Shown here one piece after another: positions 43,950 through 56,000 of a stretch of DNA of 64,000 nucleotides; within the stretch, counting starts at the first letter, position 1, and every line of letters starts with the position of its first letter. Source of the DNA: Microglena sp. YARC (Eukaryota; Chlorophyta; Chlorophyceae; Chlamydomonadales; Chlamydomonadaceae). The stretch spans positions 49,288,499 through 49,352,498 of the forward strand of contig CM039464.1 of the NCBI GenBank assembly GCA_022414725.1, written 5' to 3'. A program made the position numbers and the translations under genes. The notes beneath the pieces were generated by a model, which saw only the letters and a list, made by a program, of their open reading frames with translations, was not told the origin of the DNA and ran no database searches.

Positions 43950-44753
43950 CGGGTCGAGAGGTGCGACTCCACTTAGGACCGGCAGTGGAGCTAGCTGCTG
44001 CCCAATCGCGCCGTAGCTTCACAGCCTCGCTGCAGCGGTAAATATCGTAGCAGCCACGATGGTTTCACTATCATCTGTAGTCAAGCCGCGGGTGCATTTG
44101 GAGGCCAGTAAGGCAGCAGAAAAATGTCACCATCATTAATTCATCACATCATCATCACCATCATTATGAGCGTAGGAGGAGTAAAAGGGCACAGAATGGT
44201 ATCAAAAAATGGAGAGGGCAGCATTGATAACTGAGATACGATACTAGAAATTGTGAGGTAAGTAAGATTGAGGAGTCCTTTCATGTTTTGAGTGTCTGTC
44301 ATGTATGCTGGAACAGGGGCGGTAACAGGAATATTTCCAATTTTCAATTTGCCGCAGTCTGTAGCAGGTGAGGGGCCACTATGATCGTTCTCGATTTTGA
44401 ACGGCTCTTATAATTTAAGCGAATAGTCGTCCACAAAAAATACGCTCAAAATGCTAGGCAGCTCCGAATGTTTCAAAGCGCTTGACCCGTCTTCGAAGTG
44501 TTGACGCGTGTTGACGCCATCTGGTGGATTTCAAGGATCCACGTCTACGCGCGCGAAATACGATGAAATCCGGGACCTCGGTGGGCTTCCGTTTTTTGCG
44601 TGGCTCCATCGCCAGCTCGGAAGATATGGTAGATAAGAGCAAGTCCCCATATTCTGCCCCAAACGCCCCTTTTTGACACAATTCGCAATACCAACCCGCT
44701 AATATACAACCACCGTCGAAGAAGCAGGTCGTTCGATAGACCAGCGAGGACAT
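43950..44753 (-). CDS. unrecognised gene start, minus strand
   Basis: I do not recognise the protein. An open region from ATG 44753 reads MSSLVYRTTCFFDGGCILAG and further on MEPRKKRKPTEVPDF, basic and coding-like. It may contain an intron. A second putative exon at 44028-43950 (CTGCAG acceptor, GTGAGC donor) reads AVKLRRDWAAASSTAG and PKWSRTSRP. The start lies only about 55 bp from the divergent GTPase gene start, so the two may share a promoter. No function is proposed. Confidence 0.35.
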
Positions 44754-44808
44754 TTGTGAAACCTAACGCCAGCCCGATTCCCGACGGCTGCTAAACTGCG
44801 TATCCAGT
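44754..44808. promoter_or_regulatory. short divergent intergenic region
   Basis: Fifty-five bp between two divergent starts (44753 minus, 44809 plus). It implies a compact bidirectional promoter if both starts are right; no box can be named. Confidence 0.3.
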
Positions 44809-45077
44809 ATGCAGTCTGTCACTAATCCATGCCGTACTTGCAAGACTAGCTCTTCTGCTGCGCTCCCTAAGCATGCGGTCGCCCTGCCTAGGGCTCGCCC
44901 TGGCCGAGCGCTGGTCAAGGCCAACGCCATGGATCGGGCAAGCGGGCAAGAGCGGGTTGCCGATGGGGCCGCGTATCAGCCCTCGCTGATAGAGCTAGGA
45001 GTGGTAGCCCCCGTAGTTCCCCAGTCGCCCTTCGGGCCAGGGGCACCGAGCGAGCCCAGGAAGAAAAGGATGGGTGG
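44809..45077 (+). CDS. NOG1-like exon 1: chloroplast transit peptide
   Basis: MQSVTNPCRTCKTSSSAALP followed by KHAVALPRARPGRALVKANA, rich in Ser, Ala and Arg with no acidic residues: a textbook stroma-targeting peptide. Ends at donor GTAATT (phase 2), or GTGGGT at 45073. Confidence 0.6.
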
Positions 45078-46872
45078 GTAATTCGACTTACTAAAGATCA
45101 TCATCACACACCACACCGAAATACATATGGATAGCCCTCAGTACAAGGGGCCCTGCACCTAAACCCTATACAGCTCTGTCTATACCCTAGCAGGTGGGCG
45201 ATTAAAAACATAAACTCAGTTCATATGGCTGGGCGAACAAAGGAGCATTCTGCCATATAAATTAGTGTGCTAAATTGTAGCAGCGTATCACTTTGCGTAG
45301 CATGATGCCGTACGCTGGGTTGAGTGATCACAATGACGGGCAGGAGGAGTAATGATGCCTTATGCTGGGTTGAGTGATCACAATGATGGGCGGGAGGGGA
45401 ATTAATAAACACTTCACTGCTCGCCTCACAGAAACATATACATTCTGCTCACAAATAAATGCATGCAACCAAATACTGCAGCAACGTATATGCATGTTAC
45501 ATGTAAATGTATGCATGCAATATGTATATATGCATGCGACCGGTATATATACATGTATGTACACAACAACAATACATGCATGCTATGTAAGAATGTATGT
45601 ATGCAACATTTACACGTGCATGCTATATATAAATGCCCGCCTGCAACATTAATACATGCACGTTATATTGAAATTTATGTATGCAATATTAATACATGCA
45701 TGCTATATATGCATGTATGTAAACAATATTATTACATGCATGCTATAAATGGATGTATGTATACAACATTAAAACATGCATGCTATATGCTATATATATA
45801 AATGTATGTATACTGCATTAATAAATGCACGTTATATTGTAATTTATGTATGCAACATTAACACATGCATGCTATATATACATATATGTAAACAATATTA
45901 ATACATGCATGCTATATAAGAATATGTGCATGCTTTATATAAATGCCCGCATGCAACATTAATACATGCATGTTATATAAGCATTTATGTATGCAACATT
46001 AACACATGCATGCTATACATACATGTATGTCAACAATATTAATACATGCATGCTATATAAGAATATATGCATGCAACATTTACATGTGCATGCTATATAT
46101 AAATGCCCGCATGCAACATGAATACATGCACGTTATATAGGAATTTATGTATGCAACATTAACACATGCATGCTATTTGTACATGTATGTAAACGTTAAA
46201 AATACATGCATGCTATAAATGAATATATGTAAAAAAACATCAATAAATATATATAATGCTATATATAAATGTATGTTTACAAAACAAATACGCGTATGCT
46301 ACATATAAATGTATGTAACAAATATTAAAACATGCATGCCATATACGAATATATTTAAACAGCATTTATACATGCATTCTATGTATGAGTGTGTGTAAAA
46401 TGCATTGATATATGCATGCTGTATGTAAATGTATATATAAAATATTGCTATATGCATGCTGTATTTAAATGTATGTGTACAACATTGATATATGCATGCT
46501 GTATATCAATATATGTATACATGCTATTAAAGGCATGTACCTCCTTTCTCTCTGTACCATACCAGTACCGTACCGTACTGTATCACAGGGTGCCTAATTT
46601 GTAGGAATGTCTCCTCCTTTCTCTCTGCATCCTCTTGCTTACTGGTTTGTGCAAGGTTTGGTCGTGGGTCAGCAGCTCCTGCCGACCGAAGGGTGCGTAC
46701 TCTCTCATTTTGAGCATGAAATTCTCCGCCACGTCACATCTAATCCTTCGAGGCTAGGGCTAGTGTAGGGAGACCCATCTTAGAGGCAAAAAACCTTCTT
46801 GTAAAAGAAGGTGTCCCACCTCCTTGGGTGAAAATCATTCCAAACAAGAACAACAACAACAACAACAACAAT

Positions 46873-46911
<39 letters not shown>

Positions 46912-46984
46912 AACAACAAAAAACATCATCATCAACAACAACAACAACAACAGGTGCAACAACAACAGCAACAACAACAGCTGC

Positions 46985-47048
<64 letters not shown>

Positions 47049-50000
47049 GCAACAGCAACAACAACAACAACAGCAGCAGCAGCAACAACAACAACAACAA
47101 GTATGTGCCCCTGTTCATGCATCCTCATCACGACCAGTTTAAACCTGGGTTCAATGTGGCCAATGCCTTTCTTGCTGCAGGTAAGCTGAATAAGCTTCCT
47201 GTAGTGTCACCTTCCGATGAGCACCTTCATTCGGCAATTAGGAGGTATGCACAAGTTTTTGGTGGTTGGATCCTGTGCAAGCAAACGGGCTGGCCCCCTC
47301 AACCTCATGCCTCGTAATAAGGCATAATCTTTATTTATGCAGAGATTGATTGGATTTCTGCCTGTCTGTCTGCCTGCCTGCCTGTCTGGCGGGTTGGGCG
47401 GGTGGATAGGGAGGAGAGGAAGCAAAGTGATGTTGGAACGAGACATAATGGGATGGAGTGGAAAGCAGTAAATATGTATATCATATACAAATAATGGAAT
47501 GTGATCAAATACATTACACAATGGAGTGTGATGGATCTGGCAGAATGCGATATAACAAGATGGGATGAGGTGGGATGGAGCAGAGCAGTATTTAGGGAAC
47601 GGCTACATGAGATCATATGATATCATGTCATCATATGATATCATTTGATGCCGGCAGTCTGATTAGGCCAAAGTTACCATTTAAATACATCATATGATGC
47701 AATTTTTATGATATATTATGATATCATACTCACCTTTGGCCAAAATTATATATTTATATGATATGCCTATCCCTAGCAGTATTGCATGGAATGGGGTGGG
47801 TTAGAGTGGAATGGATTGAAATGCAATTCAATGGATTGGGTTGGATTGGAATGCAGTTAAATGGATTGGCTTGGATTGGAATGCAATTCAATGGATTGGA
47901 TTGGATTGGAATGTGATTCAATGGATTGGGTTGGACTGAAATTAAATTCAATGGATTGGGTTGGATGGAAATGCAATTCAAAGGGACGGACAGCGATTAA
48001 ATTGGATTGGTTGGATTGGAATGGCACGCAACTGATGGAATGTAATGCAATTAAATGGAATGGAATTGAATAGAATGTGATTAAATGGAATGTAAAGCGA
48101 TTGAATGGAAAGGAATGTGATTAAATGGAATAGAATGTGATTAAATGGAATGTGATGTGATTGAATGGAATGTAATGTGATTGAATGGAATGTAATGTGA
48201 TTAAATGGGGTGGGATGCAATTACACGGAATGGAATGTGATTAAAGGGAGTGCAAGGGAATGGAATACAATGATGTGGAGTGGAATGAAACTCCCCACTT
48301 CTTATCTGTTTACAATTTCACTGTAGCGCAAACTCAGGTCCCCCGTCGGTAAAACGATTGTTTGAGGTTCAGTTCATCAGTGCATTTCAGTTTTAGGCCC
48401 CTCCTGACACAGTTGGGCAAATCCCTTTAGCCTATTTGGCCTACCCCTGGACTGTTACAACATAGATACCTGTTTGTCACTTGTCACACTTGTCATACAT
48501 ACCTGTCTGTCACTTGTCCCCCTTGTCATACATACCTTTTTGTCACACTTGTCATACAGACCTGTCTGTCACTTGTCCCCCTTGTCATACATACCTTTTT
48601 GTCACTCTTGTCATACAAACCTGTCTGTCACTTGTCCCCCTTGTCATACATACCTTTTTGTCACACTTGTCATACATACCTGTCTGTCACTTGTCCCCCT
48701 TGTCATACATACCTTTTTGTCACACTTGTCATACATACCTGTCTGTCACTTGTCCCCCTTGTCATATATACCTTGTCACACTTGACACACTTGACATACA
48801 TATCTGTTTGTCGCCTGTCACACTTATCATATATACCTGCTTGTCACTTGTCACACTTGTCATACATACATATTTGTCACACTAGTCACACTTATCATAC
48901 ATATCTGTTTGTCACTTGTCACACTTTTCACCCATATCATAGATACCTGTTTGTCACTTGCCACAGGGCCAAGAAAACAGTGCACCTCACAACCATAAAG
49001 AACGAGGCTGCTAAGGAACGCAACAGATCTGCGCGCCAGATGGATACACTGATGAAGGTGAGTGAGCTTTACTGTTTCTGTTTTACTAGCAGTTTCTAGG
49101 CAGCTTCTTTCGCTCACCACCTACCTTCATCAGCAGCGTACCCGTATGGAGGTGAGTGAGCTTCACAGTTTCTGTTTAGGTAGCAGCTTCTAAGCAGCTT
49201 CTTTCACTCACCACTCACCTTCATCAGATGGATACCTTGGTGAAGGTGAGTGAGCTGTCCTGTTTCTGTTGTAATAACAGCTTCTAGGCAGCTTCTTTCA
49301 ATCACCACTCACCTTCATCATATGGATACCCTGGTGAAGGTGAGTGAGCTGTCCTGTTTCTGTTGTAATGACAGCTTCTAGGAAGCTTCTTTCACTCACC
49401 ACTCACCTTCAACAGATGGATACCCTGGTGAAGGTGAGTGAGCTGTCCTGTTTCTGTTGTACTAACAGCTTCTAGGCAGCTTCTTTCACTCACCACTCAC
49501 CTTCATCAGATGGATACCCTGGTGAAGGTGAGTGAGCTGTCCTGTTTCTGTTGTAATAACAGCTTCTAGGCAGCTTCTTTCACTCACCACTCACCTTCAT
49601 CAGATGGATTCCCTGGTGAAGGTGAGTGAAACGCGTGTATAGGGTTTAGGGTTTAGCGTCAGATGGATACCCTGATAAAGGTGTGTGAAGCGCGTGTTAA
49701 GGGTTTAGGGTAGTGGGTAGTGGGTGGGATGATGGCAAGTGCGTCGGATTAGTTATGAGCATGAGTTTGAGGGTGCGCAGGAGGATGAGCATGAGCAGGA
49801 TAATCAGGGTGCGGATGCAGATGAGCATGAGGGTGAGGATGAGCATAAGGATCAGCACGACGATGAGCATGAGGAAGAGGGTGGGGATGAGTATGAGAAC
49901 ATGGAAAAGGACGAGAATGACTTCATTATCCAGGTGCCCTAATGGAATCCGATGTGCCCGCAACTTGACGTAATCAGGGGGTCCTTATGAGCAAAATGAA

Positions 50001-53000
50001 CATTCTAACGAACACAAAGGTACTTTGAATTCAACATAGACATAATCAATTGAGCCGATACACTCATTCAACAGTCCGCAACATAACATACATAACCTTA
50101 CACATTACACAATCCTTACCTTACACATTACACAATCTTTACCTTACACATAACCTTACACATTACACAATCCTTACCTTACACATAACCTTACACATTA
50201 CACAATCCTTACCTTACACATTACACAATCCTTACCTTACACATTACCTTACACATTACACAATCATTCAACAGTCATTACCTAACACATTACAGACGAT
50301 CATTAAACATAGACAGAAACAATTGAACGGATATGATCATTCAACATTATGTAAAATTACATACGTTACCTAACACATTACATTCGATCATTAAACATAG
50401 ACATAATCAATTTAACGGATACGATTTTTCAACATTGCTTAACATTACAGACCTTACCTTGCACATTACATACGATCATTCAACACAGACATACTCAATT
50501 GAGCGGATACCATCATTCAACATGTTTTAACATTACATACATTACCTGACACATTACATACAATCATTCAACATAGATAGAATCATTCCAACGCTTCTTT
50601 TCAACATTAATGTATGCAGGAGCTTTCTGGGCCTTTGACAAGGTGAGAAGCATTTGATTTCCTTTATGGGCTATTTTATGAGCCGTTTTGTTTCTTAGTT
50701 GAGCTTTTTTATGAGCCATTTTGTTTCCTTGCTGAGCTATTTTACAAGCTATTTGATTTCCTGGCTGAGCTATTCTATGAGTTATTTTGTTTCCTTGCCA
50801 AGCTATTTTATGAGCCATTTATTTCCTCGCTGATCTATTTGCGATCCATTTTTCTTACCCAGGCTATTCAACAGCCATTCCCCCCCCTCTCCAAGCTATT
50901 TATGGGCTGTTTTGTTTCCATGCCGAGATATTTTAAGAGCCATTCTGTTTCCTAGTTAAGCTATTTTAATAGCCGTTTTTGTTTCCTTGCTAAGCTATTT
51001 ATGAGCTATTTTGTTTCATTGCCGAGCTATGTATTAATTGTTTTGTTTCCTTGCCAAGCTATTTTAAGAGCCATTTTTTTCCTTGCCAAGCTATTTAAGA
51101 GCCATTCATTAAGAGCCATTTGAGCCATAAGAGCCATTTTAGCCATTTTAACCAGCCATTTTAGCGATAAGAGCCATTTTTAAGAGCCATTTATTTCCTT
51201 GCCAAGCCATTTATTAGTTGTTTTGTTTCTTTGCCAAGCTTTTTTAAGAGCCATTTGTTTCCGTGCCAAGCTATGTATTTGTTATTTTGTTTCCTTGTCA
51301 AGCTATTTTACAAGCCATGTTGTTTCCTGGTTGAGCTATTTTAAGAGCCATGTTGCTTCCTTGCTGAGCTATTTGTGAGCTGTTTTGTTTCCTTGCCGGG
51401 CTATTTTATGAGCTATTTTTTCTTACTGAAGCTATTTAATAGCTATTTTGTTTCCTCGCCAAGCTATTTATGAGCTGTTTTGTTTCCTTGCAGAGCTATT
51501 CTAAGAGCTATTTGATTTCCTGGCTGGGCTATTTATGAGCTGTTTTGTTTCCTTGCAGAGCTATTCTAAGAGCTATTTGATTTCCTGGCTGGGCTATTTA
51601 TGAGCTGTTTTGTTTCCTTGCCGAGCTATTTTATGAGCTATTTTTTCGTACTTGAGCTATTTAATAGCTATTTTGTTTCCTCGCCAATCTATTTATGAGC
51701 TGTTTTGTTTCCTTGCCGAGCTATTCTAAGAGCTATTTGATTTCCTGGCTGAGCTTTTTACAAGCTAGTTTTCCTGGCTCAGCTATTTATGAGCTGTTTT
51801 GTTTCCGTGCTGAGCTATTGTAAGAGCCATGTTGTTTCCTTGCCAAGCTATTTTACAAGCTATTTGATTGCCTGGCTGACCTATTCTTCTTACCAGAGCT
51901 GTTTAAGAGCCATTTTGTTTCCTCGTCAAGCTATTTCTGAGGTACTTGATGTCCTTATTGAGCTATTTGTTTTAGCAAATTTGTTTCCTTGCAGCCCGCG
52001 AGCTATTTTATGAGTTTTTTTGTTTCCTTTCCGAGCTATTTTACGAGCTATTTGATTGGTTAAAAAAATGTTTAAACATTTTATTAAATGGTCATCAAAC
52101 AATCTTGTGTTGACATTTTATTAAATGGTTTCCGAACAATGTTGTACTGACATTTTATTAAATGGGTTTCAAACTATGATGTTGCAACAATTTAAAAATT
52201 AGTTTCAAACAATTTTGTTGTAACAGTTTATTAAATGAGTTTCAAACATTGTTTTCCAACGCGCATCACCACTGCGTCGCCATTCCGCTGTTGCAAGGCG
52301 ATGCATGACCCCCCCGGGCTTCGCGCTTTGCTCTCCACCATGCATGCGATGGCTATGCAATAATCCTGAAATCAGGCTTGAGTAGCCTAAGTAGCTACTC
52401 AACCTGGTCTTTAGAATCCCAGAATTCAGAAATTAAAAGACTGGTTTTAAACTGTGTCCAAGATGCATCTTGCGCAGAAACGTGGCCAAGCCAAAACCTG
52501 ACAGCCTGGCGATTGGGTCCTTGGGTTTCAAATTATGTCCAAGATGCATCTTGCGCACAAACGTAGCCAAGCCAAAACCTGCCAGCCTGGCATTTGGGTC
52601 CTTGGGTTTCCCAACCTGCGGTGCGGAAGAGGTACTGATGACTGTTTGAACAGAATCTGAAATTCATAATGTTATGCCTTATCATGGGGCATGAGATTGA
52701 AGGAACCTTCCCGTTATTTTGCACCGTTAAATTTTGCTTTCGCAGGCCACTTCTGCGTCTGAGCTCGAGCTACCGTGCGACAGCACGGTGGGAAGTTCTC
52801 GGCCTCTTCTCCAACTAACTTTTGGTTCTCCTTCAGCCAAATTCGCTACCCCCTGGACTGTGGCATACCTGCACACCTCACACTCCACTACTACTGCTAC
52901 ACTGCTTTCACACTACTAACCACCTAACACCTTACACCTCACACCTTACATCTCACACCTCATGAGATGTTAATTTAATTATATTGTAGAATTAAATTAT

Positions 53001-56000
53001 CACTGTAGCACGAACTCAGGGTCAGTTAAAGAATTGATCGGGATTCAGTTCATCAGTCCTTTTTCTTTTTAAGCTCTTCCCATACAGTTGGGCAAGTCCC
53101 TTTAGCCTATTTGGCCCACCCCTGAACTGTAACATACATACATACCTCACCCAGGTACCTTGATGGCTTTCCAAGCAGTAACCGTTTGAGCAGACACTTT
53201 TGCAACTAGTTGGTGTAGGACTCATAACAAATCATCACATCTTGCTTACTACCTTGTACCACTTGGGAGGTATATATTGATGGCACACCTTACACCTCAC
53301 ATCTTACACCTCACACCCTACAACTCACACCTGACACCTTCCACTTGGCAGGTACATTGATGGCACACTTTACACCTCACACCTCACACCTTACACCTTA
53401 CACCTCACACCTTACACCTCACACCTCACACCTTACACCTCACACCTCACACCTTACACCTCACACCTCGCACCTCACACCTTACACCTCACACCTTACA
53501 CCTCACACCTCACACCTCACACCTTCCACTTGGCAGGTACATTGATGTCACACCTTACACCTCACACCTCACACCTCACACCTCACACCTTCCACTTGGC
53601 AGGTACATTGATGGCACACCTTACACCTCACACCTCACACCTCACACCTCACACCTCACACCTTCCACTTGGCAGGTACATTGATGGCACACCTTACACC
53701 TCACACCTCACACCTCACACTTTCCACTTGGCAGGTACATTGATGGCACACCTTACACTTCACACCTCACACCTCACACCTTACACCTCACACCGTCCAC
53801 TTGGCAGGTACATTGATGGCTTTCCCGACGTTTCCAAGCTACATCCTTTTGAGCGGACATTACTACAACTAACCGTCGGGGAAAACCTGTACACCTCACT
53901 ACTAGTAAAGGTGAGGAGGAGGTGTGCATGTCACTGTCTGGGATAGCCACACAGGCTATATGTACTTGCTCGACCTGGAGCAACCATGATCACTTCTTGA
54001 TTGCAAAGAGGGGCTAATTGAAAGACACACTGGATGAAGTGGTCCCGAATTTCGCCCTCTTGAAAAGAATTCAATTATTTGTCTATGTGGAGCTTTTGAT
54101 TTGATCCCTCCTCTTTTTAAGCCCTTCCTATCACAGTGGGCAAGTCCTTTTAGCATATTTGGCCTACCCCTGGACTGCAACATACACACATACATACATG
54201 CAGATGAAAGGGTGTCAATTCAGGATGAGGGAAAAAGCTATGCACCGAGAGCATCCAAGGCAGCCAATAAAGCCGCCGCCCTGGACTGTAACATACATGC
54301 ATGCACACATGCAGATGAAAGGGTTGAGGAAGTCAATTCAGGAGAAGGGTAAAGGCTAAGCGTCAAGCGCATCCAAGGAAAAAATTAACATTTAATTATA
54401 CTGTCTATGTGAATGCATGCAGATTAAAGGGTTGCTAAAGTGGATTCAGGAGAAGGGAAAAGGCTATGCTCGAAAGCATCCAAGGCAGCCAATAAAGCCG
54501 CCGCCCTGGACTGTAACATACATACACACACACATAGCCCTGGAACTTTTGATTTGATCACTCCTCTTTGTAAGCCCTTACTATCACGGTTGGGCAAGTC
54601 CCTTTAGCCTATTTGGCCTGCCCCTGGACTTGAACATACATACATGCATGCATGCATGCATGCAGATTAAAGGGTTAAGGAAGTCGATTCAGGAGAAGGG
54701 GAAAGGATATGCATCACGAGTAGCCAAGGCAGTCAATAAAGCCGCCGCCCTGGACTGTAACACATGCATGCACACATGCTGATGAAAGGGTTGAGGAAGT
54801 CAATTCAGGAGAAGGGAAAAGGCTAAGCATCACGAGCATTCAAGGCAAATGTTAACATTTAATTATACGATCTATGTGCATGCATGTAGATGAAAAGGTT
54901 GAGGAAGTCAATTCAGGAGAAGGGAAAAGGCTAAGCATCACGAGCATCCAAGGCAAATATTAACATTTCATTATACAATCTATGTGCATGCATGTAGATG
55001 AAAAGGTTGAGGAAGTCAATTCAGGAGAAGGGAAAAAGCTAAGCAGCACGAGCATCCAAGGCAAATATTAACATTTCATTCTACAATCTATGTGCATGCA
55101 TGCAGATTAAAGGGTTTGGAAGTCAATTCAGGCGAAGGGAAAAGGCTAAGCATCACGAGCATCCAAGGCAAATATTAACATTTCATTTTACGATCAATGT
55201 GCACGCATGCAGAGTTAAGAGTTAAGGAAGTCAATTCAGGAGTAGAGCAAAGGCTATGCATCACGAGCTGCCAAGGGAAATGTGAACATTTAATTATACG
55301 GTCTTCGTGCATACATGCAGATTAAAGGGTTGAGGAAGTCAATTCAGGAGAAGGGTAAAGGCTACGCATCGAGAGCAGCCAAGGCAGTCAATAAAGCCGC
55401 CGCCCTGGAGCTTGCCGAGGAGGGATCAGAAGGCATTATTAAGGCGTACCAAGGTGGAGCACGGCACATCGACGCAATGAAGGAAGTTGCAAAGAAGCTA
55501 CGTGCGCTTCCATCTGTGGAGCTTAGAGATCCGACCTTGGCTCTGGTGGTGAGCTTGGGGTAGAAATGATTTTGGATTATATGGAGCTGATATTGTCTCA
55601 ATTAGTGAGCTTGAGCTATAAATAATAGGGGATAATATGGAGCTTTGAGATCCTACCTTGGCTCTGGTGGTGAGGTTGGGGTAGAAATGATTTGAGATTG
55701 CACGGAGCTGATATTGCCTCTCTGGGTAATGAGCTTGAGCTAGGAATAATAGGGGATTATATGGAGCTTTGAGATCCGACCTTGGCTCTGGTGGTGAGCT
55801 TGGGGTAGAAATGGTTTGGGATTGTATGGAGCTGATATTTTCTTATTGGGTAATGAGCTTGAGATTAGAATAATAGGGGATATAATGGAGCTTAGAGATC
55901 CTACCTTGACTCTAGTGGTGAGCTTGGGGTAGAAATGATGTAGGATTGTATGGAGCTTCTATTGTATCGTCTCGTATTGGGTAATGATCTTGAGCTTGGA

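Noticed and set aside
46780..47142. Poly-Gln/poly-Asn plus frame and poly-Leu minus frame
   Set aside because: (CAA)n microsatellite; at most a few triplets belong to exon 2 of the GTPase.
48470..48966. CRISPR-like regular repeats
   Set aside because: Repeat and spacer are both repeated, the context is a eukaryotic intron, there are no cas genes, and units grade into a splice acceptor.
53345..53946. Plus-strand HTSHLTPHTSHLTP frames
   Set aside because: (CACACCT)n spacer between exon 5-edge copies; only 53808-53910 is exon.
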